A stretch of 64,000 bases of DNA from an uncultured Aquimarina sp. Its GTDB lineage: Bacteria; Bacteroidota; Bacteroidia; Flavobacteriales; Flavobacteriaceae. A model generated the notes under the pieces. That model ran no database searches. It was not told the origin of the DNA and was given only the letters and a program-made list of their open reading frames with translations. The stretch spans positions 1 through 64,000 of the forward strand of contig CANMLG010000016.1 of NCBI GenBank assembly GCA_947498765.1, written 5' to 3'. How positions within the stretch are numbered: the stretch's first letter is position 1; every line of letters starts with the position of its first letter. Below, piece by piece: positions 56,979 through 64,000 of the stretch. The translations under genes were made by a program, and so were the position numbers.

Positions 56979-58229
56979 TTAATTGGTAATATTAGCAGAA
57001 TTGGCGCTGCCAATACCGATAACTCGGTCATTGCGACTGTTGGGGGCGCGGTAATAAGCAATAATTACATATTCATTTTCGGTTTTATCAAAATTACCAC
57101 AAATGGCATTTTCATCTAGGATTCCTTCCTTGTTTTTGGTAACATATTTATAGTTGTAAAAGCCTTGTTTGAATAAGCGTTTTCCGATATAAGCACGTTG
57201 TTCTTTGTTGTAAGTTAAAAGGGTGCTTTGGTCGGTAGTAAAATTATTAAAGTTTCCATATATGTGAATCTCCTTGTCGTTTAAGTACGGGCTGTTTAGT
57301 TTAAAGTGTAGCCAAACGTATTCAGCTTCAATATCATTATTTTGTGCGTCAATATTTCGAACCACAAAGTTTCCATTTACATCTGGAAAAAAAGTGTAAA
57401 CGCGTGTGGATCGGTTAGAGTGTGCGTATAAATAATTGTGATATATTTCTTTTAATTCTATGTGACTGATATTTACATTGGCATTTCGTACATCTTTGTT
57501 GTCAAAATTCCAATATTCATTACCTCCCCAAAAGCTAGTTTCTTTGTCGTATTTGTATATGAATTTATTGCCAATAGTATATTGGGATTGTAAATTAGTT
57601 ATGGCATTTTTAAGGTTGTTGTTTTGTAGGATAATTGTTTTTAAATTCTTTTTGGGGTTAATTATTAATTCATTAGAGTTAATGGTAAATTGAACTACTT
57701 GTTTTTTATTTAAAAAATTAAAATCTCTAGATCGTTTTACATTGGCTTGTATGGTGGCTCCTTTTTGGTACACAATAAACTTTTTAGAAAAAACCAATTC
57801 TTCATTATCATTGTAGAGCTCAAATATATAATTGCCACTTTTTTTAAGTGAACGTGTGCTATTGTTGGGTATTTGTACTTTGAAATGAGTATATATTTGG
57901 AGGCTGTTAAGTGAATTCTCTGTATCCTGTAAAAGGATGTTATCAATACCTTCTAAATATTCATTTTTAGAAAGAATGGTAGGTGTCCAGTCAAAATTAT
58001 AATAATTGATTTTGTAGTAATAAAAAGCCTCGTCTCCAATGATATCGTCAAAATTAATTTCAAAACGAGTACCTAATTCAATTAAAGGTATTCCATTTTT
58101 ATTTTCACCATTTTGGGTAAACTGAATGGTTTTTATGTATTCTGGTGGGGGTATTTCAATTGCTTTTTGTGAAAACAATTTAATACTATTAATTATTAGA
58201 AAAAGTAAAAAATAATAATACGAAGGCAT
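56979..58229 (-). CDS. Type IX secretion system plug protein (DUF5103)
   Basis: A 416-residue periplasmic or outer-membrane-associated protein, formerly DUF5103. The signal peptide is MPSYYYFLLFLIINSIKLFSQ. The N-terminal domain (about 22-145: PPPEYIKTIQF, YYYKINYYNFDWTPT) and the C-terminal part (YVWLHFKLNSPYLNDKEIHIYGNFNNF, then FKQGFYNYKYVT) match the family. In F. johnsoniae the plug protein closes the periplasmic side of the SprA translocon of T9SS. Its presence agrees with the T9SS cargo proteins encoded earlier in the window, although it is not adjacent to them. The assignment rests on recalled family features. Confidence 0.87.
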   Translation of the reverse strand: MPSYYYFLLFLIINSIKLFSQKAIEIPPPEYIKTIQFTQNGENKNGIPLIELGTRFEINFDDIIGDEAFYYYKINYYNFDWTPTILSKNEYLEGIDNILLQDTENSLNSLQIYTHFKVQIPNNSTRSLKKSGNYIFELYNDNEELVFSKKFIVYQKGATIQANVKRSRDFNFLNKKQVVQFTINSNELIINPKKNLKTIILQNNNLKNAITNLQSQYTIGNKFIYKYDKETSFWGGNEYWNFDNKDVRNANVNISHIELKEIYHNYLYAHSNRSTRVYTFFPDVNGNFVVRNIDAQNNDIEAEYVWLHFKLNSPYLNDKEIHIYGNFNNFTTDQSTLLTYNKEQRAYIGKRLFKQGFYNYKYVTKNKEGILDENAICGNFDKTENEYVIIAYYRAPNSRNDRVIGIGSANSANITN

Positions 58230-58408
58230 AACGGACTTTTGAGAGGCTAAATATAATCAAACTTAATGCCTAAAAAAGCAAATAAGTTTGTGTAATTCTC
58301 TTTTGAAACGTGGCTGTATTGAAATAGTTGTAAAAAAATATATTATTTAGAGTTGTTTTAAATAATAATAAGTAGTGAGAGTTGTTTTACAGAGCCTGAA
58401 ATTATCAC

Positions 58409-58416
58409 TAAATTTG
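58409..58416 (+). promoter_or_regulatory. -7 promoter box of the nqr operon
   Basis: TAAATTTG, a perfect TAnnTTTG match, 34 nt before the nqrA ATG. A TTG lies upstream at 58382-58384, but the 24 nt spacing is longer than usual. Confidence 0.5.
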
Positions 58417-58450
58417 TGCGGTTTTTAAGTTAAATATACAGACTACAAAT

Positions 58451-59800
58451 ATGTCAAAAGACATTCGTATTAAGAAAGGCTTAGATATTAATTTGCAAGG
58501 AGCTGCTGAAAAGCAATTGGCTCAGGCAATAAAAAGTAATACCTATGCCATCAACCCAGACGATTTTCATGGAGTGATCCCTAAAATCATTGCAAAGGTT
58601 GGTACAGAAGTAAAAGCAGGTTCTCCTCTTTTTTATTCAAAATCAAACGATCAAATCCTTTTTAATTCTCCAGTTAGTGGTGAAGTTGTTGAAATTGTGC
58701 GAGGTGCTAAAAGAAAAATTCTTTCTTTTAAAGTACTTGCGGATAAACAACAACAGTATGCGGATTTTGGTGCTAAAAATGTAGCTTCAATGAGTGGCGA
58801 TGATGTAAAGTCACACTTATTACAAGCTGGTTGTTGGCCGTTTATAAAACAACGTCCATATGACATTTTAGCAAATCCAGAAGTAGCACCTAAGGCTATT
58901 TTTGTTTCAGGTCACAATAGTGCACCTTTAGCAGCAGATTTGGATTTTGTTTTAGCAGGAAAAGAAAATGAATTGGATACTGCCATTACAGCCTTATCAA
59001 AATTAACTTCGGGCAAGGTACATGTTTCGGTAAATAACCAAGCATCACCATTAGCAAAAGTAAGTAATGCTGAAGTGCATACGCTAAGTGGGCCACACCC
59101 AGTAGGTAATGTAAGTACACAGATAGCTAAAGTTGATCCTATTAATAAAGGAGAGATTGTATGGGTGGTTTCTGCCCAAGATCTAGTAATAATTGGGGAG
59201 TTGTTACTTACAGGAAAGTATAATGCCACACGTAAAATTGCAGTCGTTGGATCATCAGTAAAGTCGCCAAAGTATTATGAAACAAAAATTGGAGCTGAAG
59301 TTTCAACTTTTGCTTATGATGCAGGCATTAATGGTGATAATGTGCGTATGATTAATGGAAATGTATTAACAGGAGTTGCCATTGCGCCTGATGGTCATTT
59401 AAGTTCAACTGTGGATACATTTACAGTAATTCCAGAAGGGAATGATTATGAGTTTTTCGGGTGGAATAAACCAATTTTTAATAAAATTAGTTATTCAAGA
59501 GCATTAACTTTTTCGTGGCTATTCCCAAAGAAAAAATACGATTTAAATACAAATACAAATGGAGAACACAGAGCTTTTGTAGTTACTGGTAACTATGAAG
59601 AGGTTTTTCCATTGGATATTTACCCATTACAGTTACTAAAGGCATTTACCTATAATGACCTAGATGAAATGGAGAAATTGGGAGCTTACGAGGTAGCACC
59701 TGAGGATTTTGCGTTAACTGAATTTGTGTGTGTTTCTAAACAGAATCACCAAGATATAGTACGTAAAGGTTTAGATGTTATGTATAAAGAAATTGGTTAA
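58451..59800 (+). CDS. nqrA: Na+-translocating NADH:quinone reductase subunit A
   Basis: A 449-residue cytoplasmic-side subunit of Na+-NQR, the sodium-pumping entry point of the respiratory chain in many marine bacteria. NqrA is a peripheral subunit involved in quinone binding. The start MSKDIRIKKGLDINLQGAA and the motifs HGVIPKIIAKVGTEVKAGSPL, GCWPFIKQRPYDILAN, SGPHPVGNVSTQI and FSWLFPKKKYDLNTNTNGE are family-typical. It is the first gene of a tight operon (nqrB starts 11 nt later). Confidence 0.96.
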   Translation: MSKDIRIKKGLDINLQGAAEKQLAQAIKSNTYAINPDDFHGVIPKIIAKVGTEVKAGSPLFYSKSNDQILFNSPVSGEVVEIVRGAKRKILSFKVLADKQQQYADFGAKNVASMSGDDVKSHLLQAGCWPFIKQRPYDILANPEVAPKAIFVSGHNSAPLAADLDFVLAGKENELDTAITALSKLTSGKVHVSVNNQASPLAKVSNAEVHTLSGPHPVGNVSTQIAKVDPINKGEIVWVVSAQDLVIIGELLLTGKYNATRKIAVVGSSVKSPKYYETKIGAEVSTFAYDAGINGDNVRMINGNVLTGVAIAPDGHLSSTVDTFTVIPEGNDYEFFGWNKPIFNKISYSRALTFSWLFPKKKYDLNTNTNGEHRAFVVTGNYEEVFPLDIYPLQLLKAFTYNDLDEMEKLGAYEVAPEDFALTEFVCVSKQNHQDIVRKGLDVMYKEIG

Positions 59801-59811
59801 AAGACGGAAAG

Positions 59812-61026
59812 ATGAGCTTAAAAAATAAATTACATAATTTAAAAGAGCAGTACAAAGGCACTAAAATGGCGCCTGCGTTTAACGCAATCCATACGTTTTT
59901 GTACTTGCCAAATGAAACTACACATGGCGGAGCCCATGTACGTGGTGCTGATGATTTAAAAAGAACAATGAACATGGTAATTATGGCCATGGTCCCTTGT
60001 TTAATATGGGGAATGTTTAATGCAGGTTACCAACATTATTCTGCTGTCGCTGGGGGAACACCAGAGTTTATATCATTCTTTGATCATTTAAAATATTTTT
60101 TCACTTTAGATAATTTATTAATAGGTGCTAAAAAAGTACTTCCTTTAGTAATTGTATCTTATGTAGTTGGTTTAGCAATTGAATTTTTATTTGCTGTAAT
60201 CAAAAAGCATGAAGTAGAAGAAGGCTACTTAGTAACAGGAATGTTAGTACCATTAATTGTACCTATTGATACACCACTTTGGATGTTAGCAGTAGCAGTT
60301 GCTTTTGGAGTTGTTATTGGTAAAGAAGTATTTGGAGGAACAGGAATGAATGTGTTAAACCCTGCTTTAACAATTAGAGCATTCTTATTCTTTGCTTATC
60401 CAACTTGGATGAGTGGTGATAAAGTTTGGGTACATGATGCTGTAAATAGAGTAGGTACACCGGACGCTATTTCGGGAGAAACTATGTTGGGTATGCTTGC
60501 GCAGAAGAAAGAATTAGCATACGGAATGGATGAAGCCTTTTTTGGTTTTATTCCAGGTTCAGTAGGAGAAACGTCTACCTTATTAATAGCTTTAGGAGCT
60601 TTAATTTTGATTTTTTCGAAAATTGCAAGTTGGAGAATTATAGCAAGTGGTATTGTAGGAGCTTTAGCTATGGGATTAATTTTTAATTTTGTAATTGCTC
60701 AAGGCTGGATTACTGAAGGAAGTAAGTTTTATGACTTAATGAATTTACCATTTTGGAATCATTTATTAATTGGAGGTTTTGCTTTTGGAATTACATTTAT
60801 GGCGACTGATCCAGTATCGGGAGCGCAAACTAATAAAGGAAAAGTTTGGTACGGATTCTTAATAGGATTTTTTGCAGTGATGATTCGTGTATTTAACCCT
60901 GCATATCCAGAAGGAATTATGTTAGCAATCTTATTAATGAATGTTTTTGCACCAACTATTGATCATTATGTAGTTCAAGGTAACATAAATAAGAGATTGA
61001 AACGTTTAAAAGTTAAAACAGCATAA
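59812..61026 (+). CDS. nqrB: Na+-translocating NADH:quinone reductase subunit B
   Basis: A 404-residue membrane subunit with about ten helices. It carries a covalent FMN on a threonine; the expected site here is Thr224 in DAISGETML, where the usual motif is SGAT, so Glu replaces Ala. Other landmarks are FGVVIGKEVFGGTGMNVLNPAL and ATDPVSGAQTNKGKVWYG. NqrB forms a core part of the Na+ channel. nqrC begins 2 nt after the stop codon. Confidence 0.96.
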   Translation: MSLKNKLHNLKEQYKGTKMAPAFNAIHTFLYLPNETTHGGAHVRGADDLKRTMNMVIMAMVPCLIWGMFNAGYQHYSAVAGGTPEFISFFDHLKYFFTLDNLLIGAKKVLPLVIVSYVVGLAIEFLFAVIKKHEVEEGYLVTGMLVPLIVPIDTPLWMLAVAVAFGVVIGKEVFGGTGMNVLNPALTIRAFLFFAYPTWMSGDKVWVHDAVNRVGTPDAISGETMLGMLAQKKELAYGMDEAFFGFIPGSVGETSTLLIALGALILIFSKIASWRIIASGIVGALAMGLIFNFVIAQGWITEGSKFYDLMNLPFWNHLLIGGFAFGITFMATDPVSGAQTNKGKVWYGFLIGFFAVMIRVFNPAYPEGIMLAILLMNVFAPTIDHYVVQGNINKRLKRLKVKTA

Positions 61027-61028
61027 CG

Positions 61029-61799
61029 ATGGCAGTAAATACTGAAAAAAATTCATACACCTTACTATTTGCTGTCGGAATGGTAGTAGTAGTAGGAACC
61101 GTGTTAGCAGGTCTTTTTGGATCATTAAATGCTAATATTAAGGAGAATAAGAAAAAAGAGAAAAAGCAAAATATTTTGTTTGCTATGGGGATTACTAAAG
61201 CAACATTAACAAAAAATGCTGAAGATGCAAATTCTCCAGTTGATGCTAATGAAGCAGATAAAATATTCTCTGAATATATTGGTGAAAACCAATTTATTAT
61301 TGAAGGAACAAAAGCCACTAAAACAGAAGCAGCTTTTGATATTGATGTAAAGAAGGAAGGTCAGAAAGCTAAGGAAGCAGGTTATGTCCGTAAGCTTCCT
61401 TTATATATTGGAACTGTTGATGGAAAAAAATCATACATAGTGCCTTTGTATGGAAAAGGTTTATGGGATGCCATTTGGGGTTATGTAGCCTTAGAGGGAG
61501 ATCTAAAAACGGTAAAAGGAGCTTTCTTTGATCACAAAGGGGAAACGCCTGGTTTGGGAGCTAACATCAAAGAGTCATTCTTTTATGAAGATTTTAAAGG
61601 AGAAAGTATTTACAGTGGTGCAGAATACAAGGGTATTACTGTTGCTAAAGGAAATAATGATCCAACTAACCAGAGAAAAGGAGATAACAAAGTCGATGCC
61701 ATAGCTGGAGCAACTATCACAGGTGATGGAGTAACAGCAATGATCAAAACAGACTTAAAGTTATATGTGCCTTATTTTGAAACTGTAAAACCAAACTAG
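61029..61799 (+). CDS. nqrC: Na+-translocating NADH:quinone reductase subunit C
   Basis: A 256-residue subunit with one N-terminal membrane helix (YTLLFAVGMVVVVGTVLAGL) and a periplasmic FMN-binding domain. Thr229 in AIAGATITGDG is the expected covalent FMN site. PLYGKGLWDAIWGYVAL and GETPGLGANI are family signatures. It overlaps no gene but is spaced only 2 nt from both neighbours. Confidence 0.96.
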   Translation: MAVNTEKNSYTLLFAVGMVVVVGTVLAGLFGSLNANIKENKKKEKKQNILFAMGITKATLTKNAEDANSPVDANEADKIFSEYIGENQFIIEGTKATKTEAAFDIDVKKEGQKAKEAGYVRKLPLYIGTVDGKKSYIVPLYGKGLWDAIWGYVALEGDLKTVKGAFFDHKGETPGLGANIKESFFYEDFKGESIYSGAEYKGITVAKGNNDPTNQRKGDNKVDAIAGATITGDGVTAMIKTDLKLYVPYFETVKPN

Positions 61800-61801
61800 T
61801 T

Positions 61802-62482
61802 ATGGCTGAAGTAGCAGAAAAAGAAGTAAAAGCAAAAGAGCCGTTATTCTCAAAGAAGAATAAAGGTTTAATGACAGATCCTCTGTTTGATAATAATCCT
61901 ATTACTATTCAAGTATTGGGTATTTGTTCAGCCTTAGCAATTACAGCGCAGTTAAAAGCGTCAATTGTAATGGCATTAGCAGTAATGTTTGTATTGGCAA
62001 TGGGTAACGTTGTAATTTCATTAATGCGTAACATTATTCCATCAAAAATTCGAATCATTGTTCAATTGGTTGTGGTAGCAACATTGGTAATTGTAGTAGA
62101 CTTAGTACTAAAAGCATTTGCTTATGAGTTAAGTAAGCAACTTTCTGTATTTGTTGGATTAATTATTACTAACTGTATTATTATGGGGCGTTTTGAAGCA
62201 TTTGCTTTAGGTAATGGTCCTTGGAAATCTTTCCTTGACGGAATTGGTAATGCAGCAGGTTATGGTTTGATATTGATTATAGTGGGTTTCTTTCGTGAAT
62301 TATTAGGTTCGGGAACATTACTAGGCTTTAAAGTGTTAGGAGATCCAATTGAAAAAACAGGATTATATGCTTTAGGATATGAGAACAACGGTTTTATGTT
62401 GTTAGCACCAATGGCATTAATTACAGTAGGAATCATTATTTGGATTCAACGTAGTAGAAATCAATCATTAATTGAAAGTTAG
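61802..62482 (+). CDS. nqrD: Na+-translocating NADH:quinone reductase subunit D
   Basis: A 226-residue integral membrane subunit with six helices, homologous to NqrE and to RnfA/RnfE. Family text: PLFDNNPITIQVLGICSALA, VGLIITNCIIMGR and GFFRELLGSGTLLG. The conserved cysteine in the TNCIIMGR stretch helps bind the intramembrane Fe cluster together with NqrE. The N-terminal 25 residues are unusually charged for a short leader. Confidence 0.96.
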   Translation: MAEVAEKEVKAKEPLFSKKNKGLMTDPLFDNNPITIQVLGICSALAITAQLKASIVMALAVMFVLAMGNVVISLMRNIIPSKIRIIVQLVVVATLVIVVDLVLKAFAYELSKQLSVFVGLIITNCIIMGRFEAFALGNGPWKSFLDGIGNAAGYGLILIIVGFFRELLGSGTLLGFKVLGDPIEKTGLYALGYENNGFMLLAPMALITVGIIIWIQRSRNQSLIES

Positions 62483-62504
62483 GAACTTAAAAGTATAAGA
62501 TATA

Positions 62505-63221
62505 ATGGAACATTTAGAATTATTTTTTAAGTCGATATTTATAGATAACATGGTATTTGCAACCTTCCTAGGGATGTGTTCATACCTTGCCGTATCTAAA
62601 AAAGTGTCAACAGCAGTAGGTTTAGGGGCAGCAGTTATTTTTGTAATGGCTATTACTGTACCTGTAAACTGGTTGTTGGATACTTACGTATTAAAAGAAG
62701 GAGCTTTATCATGGTTAGGAGCAGAATATGCTAGCTATGATTTAAGTTTCTTATCCTTCATTTTATTTATTGCTACCATTGCAACTATGGTACAATTAGT
62801 AGAAATAGTAGTGGAAAAGTTTTCACCTTCTTTGTATAACTCATTAGGTATATTTTTACCATTAATTGCGGTAAACTGTGCAATTTTAGGAGGTTCATTA
62901 TTTATGCAATCTCGTGAAATTCCTACTTTAGGAATGGCCTTAAATTATGGAGTTAGTTCAGGGATTGGATGGTTTTTAGCTATTTTGGCAATTGCAGCTA
63001 TTCGCGAAAAAATCAGATATTCAAATGTGCCTGCGCCATTAAGAGGTTTAGGAATTACATTCATTTTAACAGGACTTATGGCTATTGGGTTTATGAGTTT
63101 TGGAGGAATGCTTACTGGTGATGAAGGAAATAAAAAACCAGTAAAAGAAGAGGTTCAAGCAGAAGCAGAAGAGCTTTTGGATGAGTCCAAAGAAATGGTG
63201 TTAAACGCAACAAATAAGTAA
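62505..63221 (+). CDS. nqrE: Na+-translocating NADH:quinone reductase subunit E
   Basis: A 238-residue membrane subunit and homologue of NqrD in inverted topology. Signatures: [20 protein letters not shown] near the start, and [16 protein letters not shown], whose cysteine pairs with that of NqrD in metal binding. A C-terminal tail of about 35 acidic residues ([19 protein letters not shown]) extends past the usual length of about 200. nqrF follows after 4 nt. Confidence 0.96.
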   Translation: MEHLELFFKSIFIDNMVFATFLGMCSYLAVSKKVSTAVGLGAAVIFVMAITVPVNWLLDTYVLKEGALSWLGAEYASYDLSFLSFILFIATIATMVQLVEIVVEKFSPSLYNSLGIFLPLIAVNCAILGGSLFMQSREIPTLGMALNYGVSSGIGWFLAILAIAAIREKIRYSNVPAPLRGLGITFILTGLMAIGFMSFGGMLTGDEGNKKPVKEEVQAEAEELLDESKEMVLNATNK

Positions 63222-63225
63222 TAAA

Positions 63226-64000
63226 ATGATATTAGCAGCCAGTACAGGAGGAACAATTATTGCAACGGTGGTAGCCTTTTTACTACTTACGTTGATTTTA
63301 GTTGGTATCCTTTTATTTGCAAAAGAAAAGCTGTCGCCTTCTGGCCCAGTAAAATTAAAAATTAATGGAGGTGAAGAAGTTGAAGTTTCTTCGGGAAGTT
63401 CATTACTAAGCACCTTAGGAAATAATAAAATATTTTTACCATCGGCATGTGGTGGTGGAGGTACTTGTATACAATGTAAATGTCAAGTATTAGAAGGTGG
63501 TGGTGATTTATTACCAACTGAAGAACCACATTTTACACGTAAAGAAGCTGCCGAAGGATGGCGTTTAGGATGTCAGGTTAAAGTAAAATCTGATATGGTA
63601 ATTCAAGTTCCTGAAGAAATTTTTGGAATTAAGAAATGGCAAGCTACCGTAGTGCGTAATTATAATGTAGCTTCATTTATTAAGGAATTTGTAGTTGAGA
63701 TTCCTGAAGATATGGATTACGAAGCAGGAGGGTATATTCAAATTGAAGTACCAAAATGTACTGTTGATTTTAAAGATATCGATATTACTGCGCATCCTGA
63801 AGAACATGAAACTCCAGATAAATTCCAATTGGAATGGGATAAATTCAAACTTTGGGATTTAAAAATGACAAATCCAGAGTTGGTAGAGCGTGCCTACTCA
63901 ATGGCATCTTATCCAGCAGAAGGACGTGAAATTATGTTGAACGTTCGTATTGCTACGCCTCCTTTTGATAGACAAAAAGGTGGATGGGCTGATGTAAATC
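63226..64000 (+). CDS. nqrF: Na+-translocating NADH:quinone reductase subunit F (partial, cut by window end)
   Basis: The first 258 codons of nqrF; the NADH-binding domain lies beyond the window. It has an N-terminal membrane helix (VVAFLLLTLILVGILLFA), then a ferredoxin-like domain with 2Fe-2S ligands Cys75, Cys81, Cys84 and Cys116 (ACGGGGTCIQCKC ... RLGCQ). The start of the FAD-binding domain follows, with YSMASYPAEGREIMLNVRIA. NqrF takes electrons from NADH and feeds the complex. The ATG at 63226 lies 4 nt after nqrE. Confidence 0.95.
   Translation, partial: MILAASTGGTIIATVVAFLLLTLILVGILLFAKEKLSPSGPVKLKINGGEEVEVSSGSSLLSTLGNNKIFLPSACGGGGTCIQCKCQVLEGGGDLLPTEEPHFTRKEAAEGWRLGCQVKVKSDMVIQVPEEIFGIKKWQATVVRNYNVASFIKEFVVEIPEDMDYEAGGYIQIEVPKCTVDFKDIDITAHPEEHETPDKFQLEWDKFKLWDLKMTNPELVERAYSMASYPAEGREIMLNVRIATPPFDRQKGGWADVN

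Overview
The window is an AT-rich (roughly 30-35 % GC by eye) chromosomal segment of a member of the Bacteroidota, most likely a marine Flavobacteriaceae. Evidence: type IX secretion (T9SS) sorting domains on giant surface proteins, a SprB-repeat adhesin, a TANFOR-domain protein, a T9SS plug protein (DUF5103), an Oar-like TonB-dependent receptor, promoter -7 boxes of the TAnnTTTG type, and a Na+-translocating NADH:quinone reductase operon. No rRNA or tRNA gene, CRISPR array or intact insertion sequence was seen.

Layout. (1) 1-4912, minus strand: a SOS-like two-gene unit (XRE-S24 repressor plus exonuclease/GIY-YIG nuclease fusion) with a palindromic operator over the repressor start codon; a family 2 glycosyltransferase; a TPR-like gene overlapping prfH. 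(2) 4924-7624, a gene graveyard: a 3' remnant of rtcB next to intact prfH, small minus-strand transcripts with attenuator-like terminators, an unexplained three-hairpin element, a lipoprotein gene, and a second, different rtcB 3' remnant joined to a copied 5' tip of the exonuclease gene. (3) 7832-11920: a BspA-type leucine-rich-repeat surface protein with a T9SS sorting domain. (4) 12383-38280: a 26 kb cassette of five genes: an outer-membrane barrel-like protein, a TANFOR/Fn3 protein with a zincin motif, a 1556-residue orphan, an Fn3 protein, and a 3734-residue SprB-repeat adhesin with recent internal 1.55 kb duplications. (5) 38441-58229: mostly housekeeping genes (lipoproteins, DUF4197, purU, udk, nucleoside transporter, S1/P1 nuclease, TonB receptor, aminotransferase, desaturase, rsmG, NRDE protein, prolyl oligopeptidase, apaG, T9SS plug). 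(6) 58451-64000: nqrABCDE and a truncated nqrF.

How it fits together. The LRR gene and the two transcription units of the surface cassette share one promoter architecture: a CACTRAAA..GGGTGTTTT element exactly 37 nt upstream of a -7-like box. They are therefore probably co-regulated and displayed through the outer membrane together. The stretch 361-12012, which holds the SOS-like unit, the remnants and the LRR gene, is bracketed by inverted copies of a 165 bp palindromic MITE-like element, one with a 5 bp target duplication. The most interesting items are the surface cassette with its shared promoter, the MITE pair, the SOS-like unit with its operator, and the decayed prfH/rtcB ribosome-rescue locus.
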